A DNA stretch of 10,127 nt from Pseudomonadota bacterium (lineage in GTDB: Bacteria; Pseudomonadota; Alphaproteobacteria; Acetobacterales; Acetobacteraceae): the NCBI GenBank assembly GCA_021808185.1, contig JAKBCB010000097.1, positions 1 through 10,127 on the forward strand, in the 5' to 3' direction. The translations under genes and the position numbers were made by a program. Below the pieces are notes generated by a model. That model did not search any database, was not told the origin of the DNA, and saw nothing but the letters and a program-made list of their open reading frames with translations. Positions 1 through 6,589 of this stretch are shown one piece after another (within the stretch, counting starts at the first letter, position 1; the number at the start of each line of letters is the position of its first letter).

Positions 1-231
1 AGCGAGAAGAACACGGTGGTGTTCCGCGTGACCATCGACGCCACCAAGCCGCAGATCGCGGCGGCGGTCGAAGGCTTGTTCGGCGTAAAGGTCGAGGCGG
101 TGAACACGCTGGTTGCCAAGGGCAAGGCCAAGCGGTTCCGTGGCCGGCCGGGTAAGCGCAGCGATGTGAAGAAGGCTTACGTGCGGCTCGCGGCGGGTCA
201 GACGATCGACCTGTCCACCGGGCTGGCGTGA
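1..231 (+). CDS. rplW: 50S ribosomal protein L23 (5'-truncated by window edge)
   Basis: L23 sits at the exit of the peptide tunnel of the 50S subunit, binds 23S rRNA, and is the docking point for trigger factor, SRP and the Sec translocon. The reading frame is open from base 1 (first codons read SEKNTVVFRV) and ends at TGA 229-231, giving 76 visible residues. About 20-25 N-terminal residues lie upstream of the window, judged against the ~100-residue family length. The family hallmarks are visible: the DATKPQIAAAVEGLFGVKVE helix-strand segment, then VNTLVAKGKAKR, and the basic RGRPGKRSDVKKAYVRL stretch near the C-terminus. The GTG at 16 is an internal valine codon, not the start. rplB follows after 16 nt, the standard S10-operon order. 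Assignment is essentially certain; only the true start is unseen. Confidence 0.97.
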   Translation, partial: SEKNTVVFRVTIDATKPQIAAAVEGLFGVKVEAVNTLVAKGKAKRFRGRPGKRSDVKKAYVRLAAGQTIDLSTGLA

Positions 232-247
232 CGCGGGGAGCAGGGCA

Positions 248-1081
<834 letters not shown>

Positions 1082-1084
1082 TCC

Positions 1085-1363
1085 ATGACCCGGTCCGTCT
1101 GGAAGGGCCCGTTCGTGGACGGGTACCTGCTCAACAAGGCCGAAACCGCGCGCAGTTCGAGCCGCAACGAGATCATCAAGATCTGGTCGCGCCGTTCGAC
1201 GATCCTGCCGCAGTTCGTCGGCCTCACGTTCGGCGTCTATAACGGCCACAAGTTCCTGCCGGTGCAGGTGAGTGAGAACATGGTGGGGCACAAGTTCGGC
1301 GAGTTCTCGCCGACGCGGACCTTCACCGGTCACTCGGGCGACAAGAAGGCCAAGCGGGGCTGA
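1085..1363 (+). CDS. rpsS: 30S ribosomal protein S19
   Basis: S19 lies in the head of the 30S subunit, pairs with S13 near the A site, and contributes to the intersubunit bridge. The 92-residue protein has the usual family length. It begins TRSVWKGPFVDGYLL, the canonical S19 N-terminus. It carries the central SRRSTILPQFVGLTFGVYNGHKF-type region (residues about 33-57) and ends with the S19 signature around MVGHKFGEFSPTRTF. The start is 3 nt after the rplB stop, with AAGGGGAAGGG inside the end of rplB serving as ribosome-binding site, so translation is probably coupled to rplB. rplV begins one base after the stop. No irregularity is seen. Confidence 0.99.
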   Translation: MTRSVWKGPFVDGYLLNKAETARSSSRNEIIKIWSRRSTILPQFVGLTFGVYNGHKFLPVQVSENMVGHKFGEFSPTRTFTGHSGDKKAKRG

Positions 1364-1364
1364 C

Positions 1365-1775
1365 ATGAGCAAGCCGAAACACCCTCGCGCGTTGGCGGAG
1401 ACGGAGGCGCAGGCAATCCTGCGCAACGTCCGCGTCAGCCCGCGCAAGCTGAATCTGGTTGCTGGCCTGATCCGCAACCGTTCCGCCCAGGACGCCGTGG
1501 CAACGCTGACCTTCAGCAAGCGCCGCATCGCCCAGGACGTGAAGAAGCTGCTGGAGAGCGCCATCGCCAACGCCGAGAACAACCATCAGCTCGACGTGGA
1601 CCGTCTGGTCGTCACGCGCGCCGAGGTTGGCAAGTCGGTGGTGATGCGGCGCTTCCAGGCCCGTGGCCGTGGCCGTGCGGCGCGCGTCGAGAAATGGTTC
1701 AGCCACCTGAAGATCGTGGTTGCGGAACGGGCGCAAGCTACGGCGCCAGAGACGACGGCGCAGGAGGCCGCGTAA
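1365..1775 (+). CDS. rplV: 50S ribosomal protein L22
   Basis: L22 binds all domains of 23S rRNA early in assembly. Its long beta-hairpin lines the exit tunnel, where macrolide-resistance mutations map in other bacteria. The product is 136 residues against ~110 in E. coli. The core (AQAILRNVRVSPRKLNLVAGLIR onward, from about residue 16) is preceded by a short N-terminal segment and followed by a 17-residue Ala/Thr/Glu-rich tail (AERAQATAPETTAQEAA), both probably unstructured. The hairpin region with RGRGRAARVEKWFSH is intact. I chose ATG 1365, one base after the rpsS stop; an upstream in-frame ATG at 1272 lies wholly inside rpsS and would add a sequence with no L22 character. rpsC starts 3 nt downstream. 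Confidence 0.98.
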   Translation: MSKPKHPRALAETEAQAILRNVRVSPRKLNLVAGLIRNRSAQDAVATLTFSKRRIAQDVKKLLESAIANAENNHQLDVDRLVVTRAEVGKSVVMRRFQARGRGRAARVEKWFSHLKIVVAERAQATAPETTAQEAA

Positions 1776-1778
1776 CCG

Positions 1779-2456
1779 ATGGGTCACAAAGTCAATCCGA
1801 TCGGGCTGCGGCTCGGTATCAACCGCACCTGGGACAGCCGCTGGTTCGCGGGCAATGACTACTCGAAGCTGCTGCACGAGGACATGAAGCTGCGCAATCA
1901 TTTGCGGGGCAAGCTCTCGGGCGCCGGCGTCAGCCGCGTGGTGATCGAGCGCCCGGCGAAGAAGCCGCGCGTGACGATCTATGCCGCCCGCCCGGGCGTG
2001 GTGATCGGCAAAAAGGGCCAGGACATCGAGAACCTGCGCAAGGACCTCGCGAAGATGGCGAAGTCCGAGGTGTCGCTGAACATCGTCGAAATCCGCAAGC
2101 CTGAGATCGACGCGACCCTGGTCGCGGAGAACATCGCGCAGCAGTTGGAGCGCCGCGTTGCGTTCCGGCGTGCGATGAAGCGCGCGGTGCAGTCGGCGAT
2201 GCGCCTCGGCGCGCAGGGCATTCGGATCAATTGCGGCGGCCGTCTCGGCGGGGCCGAGATCGCGCGTGTCGAGTGGTATCGCGAGGGGCGGGTGCCGTTG
2301 CACACGCTGCGCGCGGATATCGATTTCGGCGTGGCGACGGCGAAGACGACGTACGGCACCTGCGGCGTGAAGGTGTGGATCTTCAAGGGCGAGATCCTCC
2401 AGCACGATCCGATGGCGCAGGACCGTCGTGCCGCCGAACAGGCGCCGCAGCGGTAA
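1779..2456 (+). CDS. rpsC: 30S ribosomal protein S3
   Basis: S3 sits at the mRNA entry channel of the 30S subunit and takes part in mRNA unwinding with S4 and S5. The 225-residue protein matches the family (about 210-240). The N-terminus MGHKVNPIGLRLG is invariant for S3. A type-II KH RNA-binding domain is visible, with its GxxG loop at Gly77-Lys-Lys-Gly80 inside VVIGKKGQDIENL. The C-terminal half carries the S3 signature running from INCGGRLGGAEIAR to VPLHTLRADIDFG (about residues 150-186). The short tail (MAQDRRAAEQAPQR) is variable in the family. A GGAGG in the end of rplV is the likely ribosome-binding site. rplP follows after 12 nt. Confidence 0.99.
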   Translation: MGHKVNPIGLRLGINRTWDSRWFAGNDYSKLLHEDMKLRNHLRGKLSGAGVSRVVIERPAKKPRVTIYAARPGVVIGKKGQDIENLRKDLAKMAKSEVSLNIVEIRKPEIDATLVAENIAQQLERRVAFRRAMKRAVQSAMRLGAQGIRINCGGRLGGAEIARVEWYREGRVPLHTLRADIDFGVATAKTTYGTCGVKVWIFKGEILQHDPMAQDRRAAEQAPQR

Positions 2457-2468
2457 GGAGCGCGGATC

Positions 2469-2885
2469 ATGCTTTCCCCCAAGCGGACGAAATACCGCAA
2501 GGCCCACAAGGGCCGGATCAAGGGCCTCGCCAAGGGCGGCACGGCGCTGAATTTCGGCCAGTTCGGCCTGAAGGCGCTGGAGCCCGAACGCATCACCGCC
2601 CGGCAGATCGAGTCCGCGCGGCGCGCCATCACGCGAGCGATGAAGCGTGCTGGCCGCGTCTGGATCCGCATTTTCCCGGACCTTCCGGTGTCGTTGAAGC
2701 CGGCCGAGGTCCGCATGGGCTCCGGCAAGGGCGCGCCGGAGTTCTGGGTGGCGCGGGTGGCCCCCGGGCGCATCATGTTCGAGATCGACGGCGTGGCGCC
2801 GGAGCTGGCCCGCGAGGCGCTGGCATTGGGTGCGGCGAAGCTGCCGATCAAGACCAAGATGGTCACCCGCATCGGAGATGCCTGA
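2469..2885 (+). CDS. rplP: 50S ribosomal protein L16
   Basis: L16 binds near the A-site tRNA elbow on the 50S subunit and is a late assembly protein. Length is 138 residues, the normal size. The N-terminus MLSPKRTKYRKAHKGRIKG is the family signature. The second signature, RMGSGKGAPEFWVARV, begins at Arg82, the position matching E. coli Arg81, which is a known hydroxylation site of the YcfD/RoxA oxygenase; whether this organism modifies it cannot be told from the window. The start is preceded by AAGGAG, formed partly by the rpsC stop codon (TAAGGAG), at good spacing. One base separates the stop from the rpmC start. Confidence 0.99.
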   Translation: MLSPKRTKYRKAHKGRIKGLAKGGTALNFGQFGLKALEPERITARQIESARRAITRAMKRAGRVWIRIFPDLPVSLKPAEVRMGSGKGAPEFWVARVAPGRIMFEIDGVAPELAREALALGAAKLPIKTKMVTRIGDA

Positions 2886-2886
2886 G

Positions 2887-3105
2887 ATGGCCAAGATGAT
2901 GAAGCCGACCGATGTGCGGCTGAAGACGGCGGACGAGCTGGGCGCGCTGCTGCTGGATTTGCGCAAGGAGCAGTTCAACCTGCGCTTCCAGCGGGCCACC
3001 GGCCAGAATGAGGGCGTGAGCCGCGTGCGCAGCGTGCGTCGCGATATTGCCCGCGTGAAGACCATCCTCGCGGAGAAGCAACGCTTCCCCGCGGCGCAAT
3101 CCTGA
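2887..3105 (+). CDS. rpmC: 50S ribosomal protein L29
   Basis: L29 is a small two-helix protein beside L23 at the tunnel exit and helps form the docking site for exit-tunnel factors. The 72-residue product fits the family (60-75). It shows the expected antiparallel helical hairpin: LKTADELGALLLDLRKEQFN (helix 1), the LRFQRATGQNE turn typical of L29, then the basic helix VRSVRRDIARVKTILAEKQR. The ATG at 2887 is one base after the rplP stop, with GGAG within the last rplP codons as ribosome-binding site, so coupling to rplP is likely. In-frame upstream ATGs lie inside rplP and give no L29 character. rpsQ follows after 13 nt. Confidence 0.98.
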   Translation: MAKMMKPTDVRLKTADELGALLLDLRKEQFNLRFQRATGQNEGVSRVRSVRRDIARVKTILAEKQRFPAAQS

Positions 3106-3118
3106 AGGGAGTAGGGCG

Positions 3119-3406
3119 ATGCCAAGGCGCGTCCTGACCGGGCGGGTGACGAGCGACAAGATGGACAAGACCGTGACGGTTCTTGTCGATCGCCGAGTCA
3201 TGCACCCGCTCTACAAGAAGTTCATCCGCCGCTCGAAGAACTATGCGGCGCATGACGAGAACAACGTCTGCCAGATCGGCGATCAGGTGCGGATCGAGGA
3301 GTGCCGCCCGATCAGCAAGCGCAAGACGTGGCTGGTGGTGGAGCGCAACGGGCAGCCGCTGGCGCCCGCCGAAGCCGCCGCCGCGCCCGTTCCGGCGCAG
3401 GGCTGA
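3119..3406 (+). CDS. rpsQ: 30S ribosomal protein S17
   Basis: S17 is a primary 16S rRNA-binding OB-fold protein of the 30S body. The core matches the family: RRVLTGRVTSDKMDKTVTV at the N-terminus, then HPLYKKFIRRSKNYAAHDE, and the ECRPISKRKTWLVVE signature (about residues 61-75). Length is 95 residues, slightly longer than E. coli S17 (84), because of an Ala/Pro-rich C-terminal tail (about 15 residues after NGQPLAP) that is probably disordered. A GGGAGTAGGG region precedes ATG 3119. This is the last gene of a classical S10 operon, but rplN follows after only 11 nt, so the S10 and spc blocks look fused. Confidence 0.98.
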   Translation: MPRRVLTGRVTSDKMDKTVTVLVDRRVMHPLYKKFIRRSKNYAAHDENNVCQIGDQVRIEECRPISKRKTWLVVERNGQPLAPAEAAAAPVPAQG

Positions 3407-3417
3407 GGGAGGCATAG

Positions 3418-3786
3418 ATGATTTCTGTCGAGACCAACCTGGATGTCGCCGATAATTCCGGCGCGCGTCGGGTGCAGTGCATCAAGGTACTGGGCGGCTC
3501 CAAGCGGAAGACCGCCTCGGTCGGCGATGTCATCGTCGTGTCCATCAAGGATGCGATTCCGCGCGGCAAGGTGAAGAAGGGCGACGTGCACCAGGCGGTG
3601 ATCGTGCGCACCAGCTTCCCCGTGCGCCGTCCGGACGGCAGCGCGATCCGGTTCGACCGCAACGCCGCCGTGCTGATCAACAAGCAGCAGGAGCCGATCG
3701 GCACCCGCATCTTTGGGCCGGTGGTGCGCGAACTGCGGGCCAAGAGGTTCATGAAGATCATTTCGCTCGCGCCGGAGGTGCTGTAA
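3418..3786 (+). CDS. rplN: 50S ribosomal protein L14
   Basis: L14 binds 23S rRNA at the subunit interface, forms intersubunit bridges and contacts L19. In many bacteria it is also the binding site of the silencing factor RsfS. The 122-residue length is exactly the family standard. The N-terminus is MISVETNLDVADNSGARRVQ, and the C-terminal signature NKQQEPIGTRIFGPVVRELR is intact. The ribosome-binding site is GGGAGG just after the rpsQ stop. Classically rplN is the first spc-operon gene, yet no promoter is visible in the 11-nt gap. Its TAA stop shares one base with the ATG of rplX (TAATG), which suggests stop-restart coupling. Confidence 0.99.
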   Translation: MISVETNLDVADNSGARRVQCIKVLGGSKRKTASVGDVIVVSIKDAIPRGKVKKGDVHQAVIVRTSFPVRRPDGSAIRFDRNAAVLINKQQEPIGTRIFGPVVRELRAKRFMKIISLAPEVL

Positions 3787-4106
3787 TGGCCGCGCGCATC
3801 CGCAAGGGCGACACCGTCGTGGTGATCGCCGGCGCCGACAAAGGCAAGCGCGGCGAGGTGCTGCGCGTGCTGCCGAAGGACAATCGCGCCGTGGTGCAAG
3901 GCGTGAACGTCGCCAAGAAGCACACTAAGCCGCGTGGCATGGGCCAGCCCGGCGGCATCGTCGAGCAGGAAGCGACCATCCACCTGTCGAACGTGATGCT
4001 GGTGGACGGCAAGACCGACAAGGCCACGCGCGTCGGCTTCCGGGTGCTGGAAGACGGCCGCAAGGTGCGCGTTGCCAAGGCGACCGGCAACGTGATCGAG
4101 AGCTGA
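3786..4106 (+). CDS. rplX: 50S ribosomal protein L24
   Basis: L24 initiates 50S assembly and sits near the tunnel exit. The 106-residue protein has the family length (about 100-107). A KOW motif is visible at the N-terminus (IRKGDTVVVIAGADKGKRGEV, split over residues about 5-25). The family-typical GVNVAKKHTKPRGMGQPGGI segment and the EATIHLSNVMLVDGKTDKATRVGF region follow. ATG 3786 overlaps the rplN TAA stop by one base. In-frame codons further upstream run inside rplN out of its frame and have no L24 character. rplE begins 10 nt downstream with its own strong ribosome-binding site. Confidence 0.98.
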   Translation: MAARIRKGDTVVVIAGADKGKRGEVLRVLPKDNRAVVQGVNVAKKHTKPRGMGQPGGIVEQEATIHLSNVMLVDGKTDKATRVGFRVLEDGRKVRVAKATGNVIES

Positions 4107-4110
4107 GGAG
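4107..4110 (+). promoter_or_regulatory. ribosome-binding site fixing the GTG start of rplE
   Basis: GGAG, part of TGAGGAG directly after the rplX stop codon, lies 6 nt upstream of GTG 4117. This is the strongest Shine-Dalgarno match near any candidate rplE start. The in-frame ATG codons at 4273 and 4324, which would give a normal-length L5, have only weak purine runs upstream. Using them would also leave a 166- or 217-nt gap in a block where neighbouring gaps are about 10 nt. This supports translation of the long L5 N-terminus. Confidence 0.75.
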
Positions 4111-4116
4111 ACGGCG

Positions 4117-4857
4117 GTGAGCGACAGCAAGAAGGGCGGCGCCAAGGGCGCGGGCTCGAAGGCCTCCGGCTCCAAGGGCGGGGCGGGGAAGGGCGGCGCG
4201 CCGTCGCGCGGCGCGGGTCCCGCGCCTGCGACGGGCAAGAAGGCGAAGGGCACCGGCGGCGAGGCGGCGACGATGGTCGCGCATGCCGGCGAGGCGCTGG
4301 CGTCGCCGCGCGAGACGGCGCGGATGCTCAAGCGCTACCACGAAGTGGTGCGCCCGGCGCTGACCAAGGAGTTCGGCTACACGAACCCCATGCAGGTGCC
4401 CAAGCTCGAGAAGATCGTCATCAACATGGGCGTCGGCGAGGCCGCCGGCGACCAGAAGCAGCTCGACTCGGCGGTGGCGGAGCTGGCGTTGATCAGCGGC
4501 CAGAAGCCGGTGAAGACGCTGGCGAAGAAGGCCATCGCCGGCTTCAAGATCCGCAAGGGTCTGGCGATCGGCTGCAAGGTGACGCTGCGCAAGGCGCGGA
4601 TGTACGAGTTCCTGGATCGGCTCGTGACCATTGCGTTGCCGCGCGTGCGCGACTTCCGCGGCATCCCGCAGAACAAGGGCTTCGACGGCCGCGGCAATTT
4701 CGCGCTCGGCCTGAAGGAGCAGATCATTTTCCCCGAGATCGTGTACGACAAGGTCGACTCGATCCGGGGAATGGACATCGTCTTCGTCACCTCGGCGAAG
4801 ACGGATGCCGAGGCGAAGGCGCTGCTCAAGCAGTTCGATCTGCCGTTCGCTCCGTGA
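4117..4857 (+). CDS. rplE: 50S ribosomal protein L5 with long Gly/Lys/Ala-rich N-terminal extension
   Basis: L5 binds 5S rRNA, with L18, and contacts P-site tRNA in the central protuberance. The L5 core begins around residue 70 (MLKRYHEVVRPALTKEFGY), continues through MQVPKLEKIVINMGVGEA and SGQKPVKTLAKKAIAGFKIR, and ends with FDGRGNFALGLKEQIIFPEI and the C-terminal QFDLPFAP. That core is about 177 residues, the usual family size (E. coli 179). The first 65 or so residues are extra: low-complexity, rich in Gly, Ala, Lys and Ser with Lys-Gly-Gly type repeats, predicted disordered and basic. I chose GTG 4117 because of its GGAG site and the tight 10-nt gap to rplX. The alternatives are ATG 4273 (Met53) or ATG 4324 (Met70). 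The identity is certain; the start is likely but unproven. In E. coli the S8 repressor-binding site in spc mRNA lies near the start of this gene; I could not recognise an equivalent here. Confidence 0.96.
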   Translation: MSDSKKGGAKGAGSKASGSKGGAGKGGAPSRGAGPAPATGKKAKGTGGEAATMVAHAGEALASPRETARMLKRYHEVVRPALTKEFGYTNPMQVPKLEKIVINMGVGEAAGDQKQLDSAVAELALISGQKPVKTLAKKAIAGFKIRKGLAIGCKVTLRKARMYEFLDRLVTIALPRVRDFRGIPQNKGFDGRGNFALGLKEQIIFPEIVYDKVDSIRGMDIVFVTSAKTDAEAKALLKQFDLPFAP

Positions 4858-4954
4858 GACGCGCGGGCCGCCGGTGCGAGCCGGATGGCCTCCATACGAC
4901 ATTGAATTGGAAAACCGCCGACACGTGTCGGCAGGTTCCGGAGGGTAAGACAGG
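4858..4954. other. rplE-rpsN spacer, 97 nt, non-coding
   Basis: This is the only sizeable gap inside the spc-type block. It holds a locally AT-rich patch (about 4891-4914, containing ATTGAATTGG), then a perfect 16-bp palindrome (4917-4932), then the rpsN ribosome-binding site GGAGGG (4940-4945). The TTGAAT at 4902-4907 resembles a -35 box, but no -10-like hexamer lies 16-18 nt downstream, so I do not call a promoter. No T-run follows the palindrome, so it does not look like a terminator. A short frame running across the rplE stop (4854-5036) has no recognisable protein. Confidence 0.6.
4917..4932. repeat. perfect 16-bp inverted repeat (palindrome) before rpsN
   Basis: GCCGACACGTGTCGGC reads identically on both strands. 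As RNA it could fold into a 6-bp stem closed by an ACGT tetraloop, placed 8 nt upstream of the rpsN Shine-Dalgarno. As DNA it could be a dimeric-protein operator centred on CACGTG. It lacks a downstream T-tract, so intrinsic termination is unlikely. The function is unknown; only the symmetry is seen. Confidence 0.7.
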
Positions 4955-5260
4955 ATGGCCAAGACGTCGCAGGTCAACCGCAATGCGAAGCGCGAAAGCA
5001 TGGCGAAGCGCGACAAGGGTAAGCGCGCCGCGCTGAAAGCGATCGTCATGGATCGCACGCTGCCGGTGGAGGACCGTTTCGACGCGACCATGAAGCTGGC
5101 ACAACTGCCGCGCAACGGGGCCGCGGTGCGGGTCCGGCTGCGCTGCGAGATGACCGGCCGGTCGCGCGGCAACTACCGCAAGTTCAAGCTCTGCCGCATC
5201 GCGCTGCGGGACTTGGCCAGCGCCGGGCAGATCCCGGGCATGGTCAAGGCGAGCTGGTAA
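4955..5260 (+). CDS. rpsN: 30S ribosomal protein S14 (zinc-independent, C-minus type)
   Basis: S14 is a late-assembling protein of the 30S head near S3 and S10. The 101-residue length places it in the long, zinc-free class rather than the 61-residue zinc-ribbon class. The core signature RCEMTGRSRGNYRKFKLCRI (residues about 63-82) and the terminal IPGMVKASW are intact. Of the two CxxC pairs of zinc-type S14, only one cysteine of each remains (Cys64 and Cys80), so a four-cysteine zinc site cannot form. ATG 4955 has GGAGGG 9 nt upstream. Unlike its neighbours it is preceded by a 97-nt spacer with a palindrome. rpsH follows after 12 nt. Confidence 0.98.
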   Translation: MAKTSQVNRNAKRESMAKRDKGKRAALKAIVMDRTLPVEDRFDATMKLAQLPRNGAAVRVRLRCEMTGRSRGNYRKFKLCRIALRDLASAGQIPGMVKASW

Positions 5261-5272
5261 AGGGGAGCCATC

Positions 5273-5671
5273 ATGAGCCTATCCGATCCCCTGGGCGACC
5301 TGCTCACACGCATTCGCAATGCGCAGCGGGCCCGCCACACCTCCTGCGTGGCGCCGGCCTCGAAGCTGCGTGCCAACGTGCTGGAAGTGCTGAAGCGCGA
5401 GGGTTTCATTCGCGGCTACAGCGCCGAACAACTGCGGCCCGGCATCGCGCAACTGCGCATCGAGCTGAAGTACAACGAAGGCGAGCCGGTGATTAAGGAG
5501 ATCCATCGCGTCTCCAAGCCGGGCCGGCGCGTCTATTCCAAGATCAAGGAGCTTCCCCGGGTCTATGCCGGTCTGGGAATCTCGATCCTGTCCACCCCTC
5601 GCGGGGTGCTGAGCGATGCCGAGGCCCGCGCCGCCAATGTCGGCGGCGAAGTCCTCGCCCGCGTGTTCTGA
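5273..5671 (+). CDS. rpsH: 30S ribosomal protein S8
   Basis: S8 is a primary binder of the 16S rRNA central domain and, in E. coli, the translational repressor of the spc operon through a mimic of its rRNA site in the mRNA. The 132-residue length is standard. The N-terminus MSLSDPLGDLLTRIRNAQRA is canonical, the central VLKREGFIRGY segment is present, and the C-terminal signature region runs GLGISILSTPRGVLSDAEAR. The last part reads GVLSD where many homologues read GLMTD, a mild substitution. AAGGGGAG precedes the ATG. Whether S8 autoregulates here is inference from the E. coli system only. rplF follows after 10 nt. Confidence 0.99.
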   Translation: MSLSDPLGDLLTRIRNAQRARHTSCVAPASKLRANVLEVLKREGFIRGYSAEQLRPGIAQLRIELKYNEGEPVIKEIHRVSKPGRRVYSKIKELPRVYAGLGISILSTPRGVLSDAEARAANVGGEVLARVF

Positions 5672-5681
5672 GGAACGGGGC

Positions 5682-6215
5682 ATGTCACGCGTAGGAAAGT
5701 ATCCGGTCGAGATCCCGGCGGGCGTGCAGGTGGCCCTGGTTGGCCGCACGCTGACCGCGAAAGGCAAGCTCGGCGAGTTGAAGCTCGAACTGACCGATAA
5801 CGTCGATGCGACGATCGACGGCGGCAAGGTGGCCATCGCGCCGCGCGGCAATTCCGCGCCGGCGCGGATGATGTGGGGCACCACGCGCGCCAACGTCGCC
5901 AACATGGTGAAGGGGGTTTCCACCGGCTACAGCAAGTCGATGGAGATCACGGGCACCGGGTTTCGCGCGGCGGTGCAGGGCAACAACCTCGTGCTGAATC
6001 TCGGCTACTCGCACGACGTGGTGTATCCGATCCCGACCGGGATCAAGATCACCTGCGAGAAGCCGACGGCGGTAAAGGTCGAGGGCGTGGACAAGCGCCA
6101 GGTCGGGCAGGTGGCGGCCGAGATTCGCGGCTGGCGCGAGCCGGAGCCCTACAAGGGCAAGGGCGTGCGTTACGACACCGAGACCATCCGGCGCAAGGAA
6201 GGCAAGAAGAAGTAA
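5682..6215 (+). CDS. rplF: 50S ribosomal protein L6
   Basis: L6 binds helix 97 of 23S rRNA close to the sarcin-ricin loop, near the factor-binding site. The 177-residue protein has the family length. The N-terminus MSRVGKYPVEIPAGV is diagnostic. The two repeated alpha/beta domains are visible as residues roughly 1-80 and 82-177, the second starting near GFRAAVQGNNLVLNLGYSH. The C-terminal signature EPYKGKGVRYDTETIRRKEG is complete. I chose ATG 5682, 10 nt after the rpsH stop and with GAGGAA upstream; the longer in-frame ATG at 5616 lies inside rpsH. Its TAA shares one base with the rplR ATG (TAATG). Confidence 0.99.
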   Translation: MSRVGKYPVEIPAGVQVALVGRTLTAKGKLGELKLELTDNVDATIDGGKVAIAPRGNSAPARMMWGTTRANVANMVKGVSTGYSKSMEITGTGFRAAVQGNNLVLNLGYSHDVVYPIPTGIKITCEKPTAVKVEGVDKRQVGQVAAEIRGWREPEPYKGKGVRYDTETIRRKEGKKK

Positions 6216-6577
6216 TGAGCGCGACCAAGGATCTGGAACAGCGCCGGCGCGAGCGCCTGCGCTTCCAACTGCGCCGCAAGTCGGGCGGGCGCCCGCGCCT
6301 GTCGGTGTTCCGTTCGAGCAAGCATATCTACGCCCAGGTGATCGACGATGCGGAGGGTCGCACGCTCGCGGCCGCCTCCAGCCTCGATACCGACCTCAAG
6401 GCGGCGCTGAAGACCGGGGCCGACAAGGCCGCGGCGGCAGCGGTTGGCAAGCTGGTGGCCGAGCGCGCGCTCGCCGCCGGGGTGTCCGCGGTCGTGTTCG
6501 ACCGTGGCGCGTATCTCTATCACGGCCGCGTCAAGGCGCTGGCCGATGCCGCCCGTGAGGGCGGTTTGGCCTTCTGA
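6215..6577 (+). CDS. rplR: 50S ribosomal protein L18
   Basis: L18 binds 5S rRNA together with L5 and anchors it in the central protuberance. The 120-residue length fits (E. coli 117). The basic, Arg-rich N-terminus (RRRERLRFQLRRKSGGRPRLSVF, in two parts) is followed by the L18 core FRSSKHIYAQVIDD, the helix ADKAAAAAVGKLVAERAL, and the ending VFDRGAYLYHGRVKALADAAREGGLAF-like signature (residues about 94-120). ATG 6215 overlaps the rplF stop by one base, which predicts translational coupling. AAGGAAGG in the 3' end of rplF is the likely ribosome-binding site. rpsE follows after 12 nt. Confidence 0.98.
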   Translation: MSATKDLEQRRRERLRFQLRRKSGGRPRLSVFRSSKHIYAQVIDDAEGRTLAAASSLDTDLKAALKTGADKAAAAAVGKLVAERALAAGVSAVVFDRGAYLYHGRVKALADAAREGGLAF

Positions 6578-6589
6578 GGGGAATGCAGC

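Noticed and set aside
1272..1364. Upstream ATG that would lengthen L22 by 31 residues
   Set aside because: The extra segment overlaps rpsS and has no L22 character. ATG 1365, just after the rpsS stop, is the natural start.
1323..3125. 600-residue open frame on the minus strand
   Set aside because: It lies antisense to rplV, rpsC, rplP and rpmC. Its translation is Arg/His/Leu/Ala-rich with no recognisable domain, as expected for a shadow of GC-rich coding sequence.
4902..4930. Promoter with TTGAAT in the rplE-rpsN spacer
   Set aside because: The position 16-18 nt downstream falls in the GC-rich palindrome and offers no -10-like hexamer.
4917..4932. Palindrome before rpsN as an intrinsic terminator
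   Set aside because: No T-run follows, and the rpsN ribosome-binding site and gene come straight after. Kept only as an inverted repeat of unknown role.
4854..5036. Small plus-strand frame spanning the rplE stop, the spacer and the start of rpsN
   Set aside because: 60 residues, Arg-rich, overlapping rpsN out of frame and beginning in the rplE stop. No family resemblance, so it is most likely chance.
3312..5172. Long minus-strand frames opposite rplX, rplE and rpsN
   Set aside because: They are low-complexity shadows of the sense genes, including the repetitive L5 extension. No ribosome-binding site or known motif is seen.
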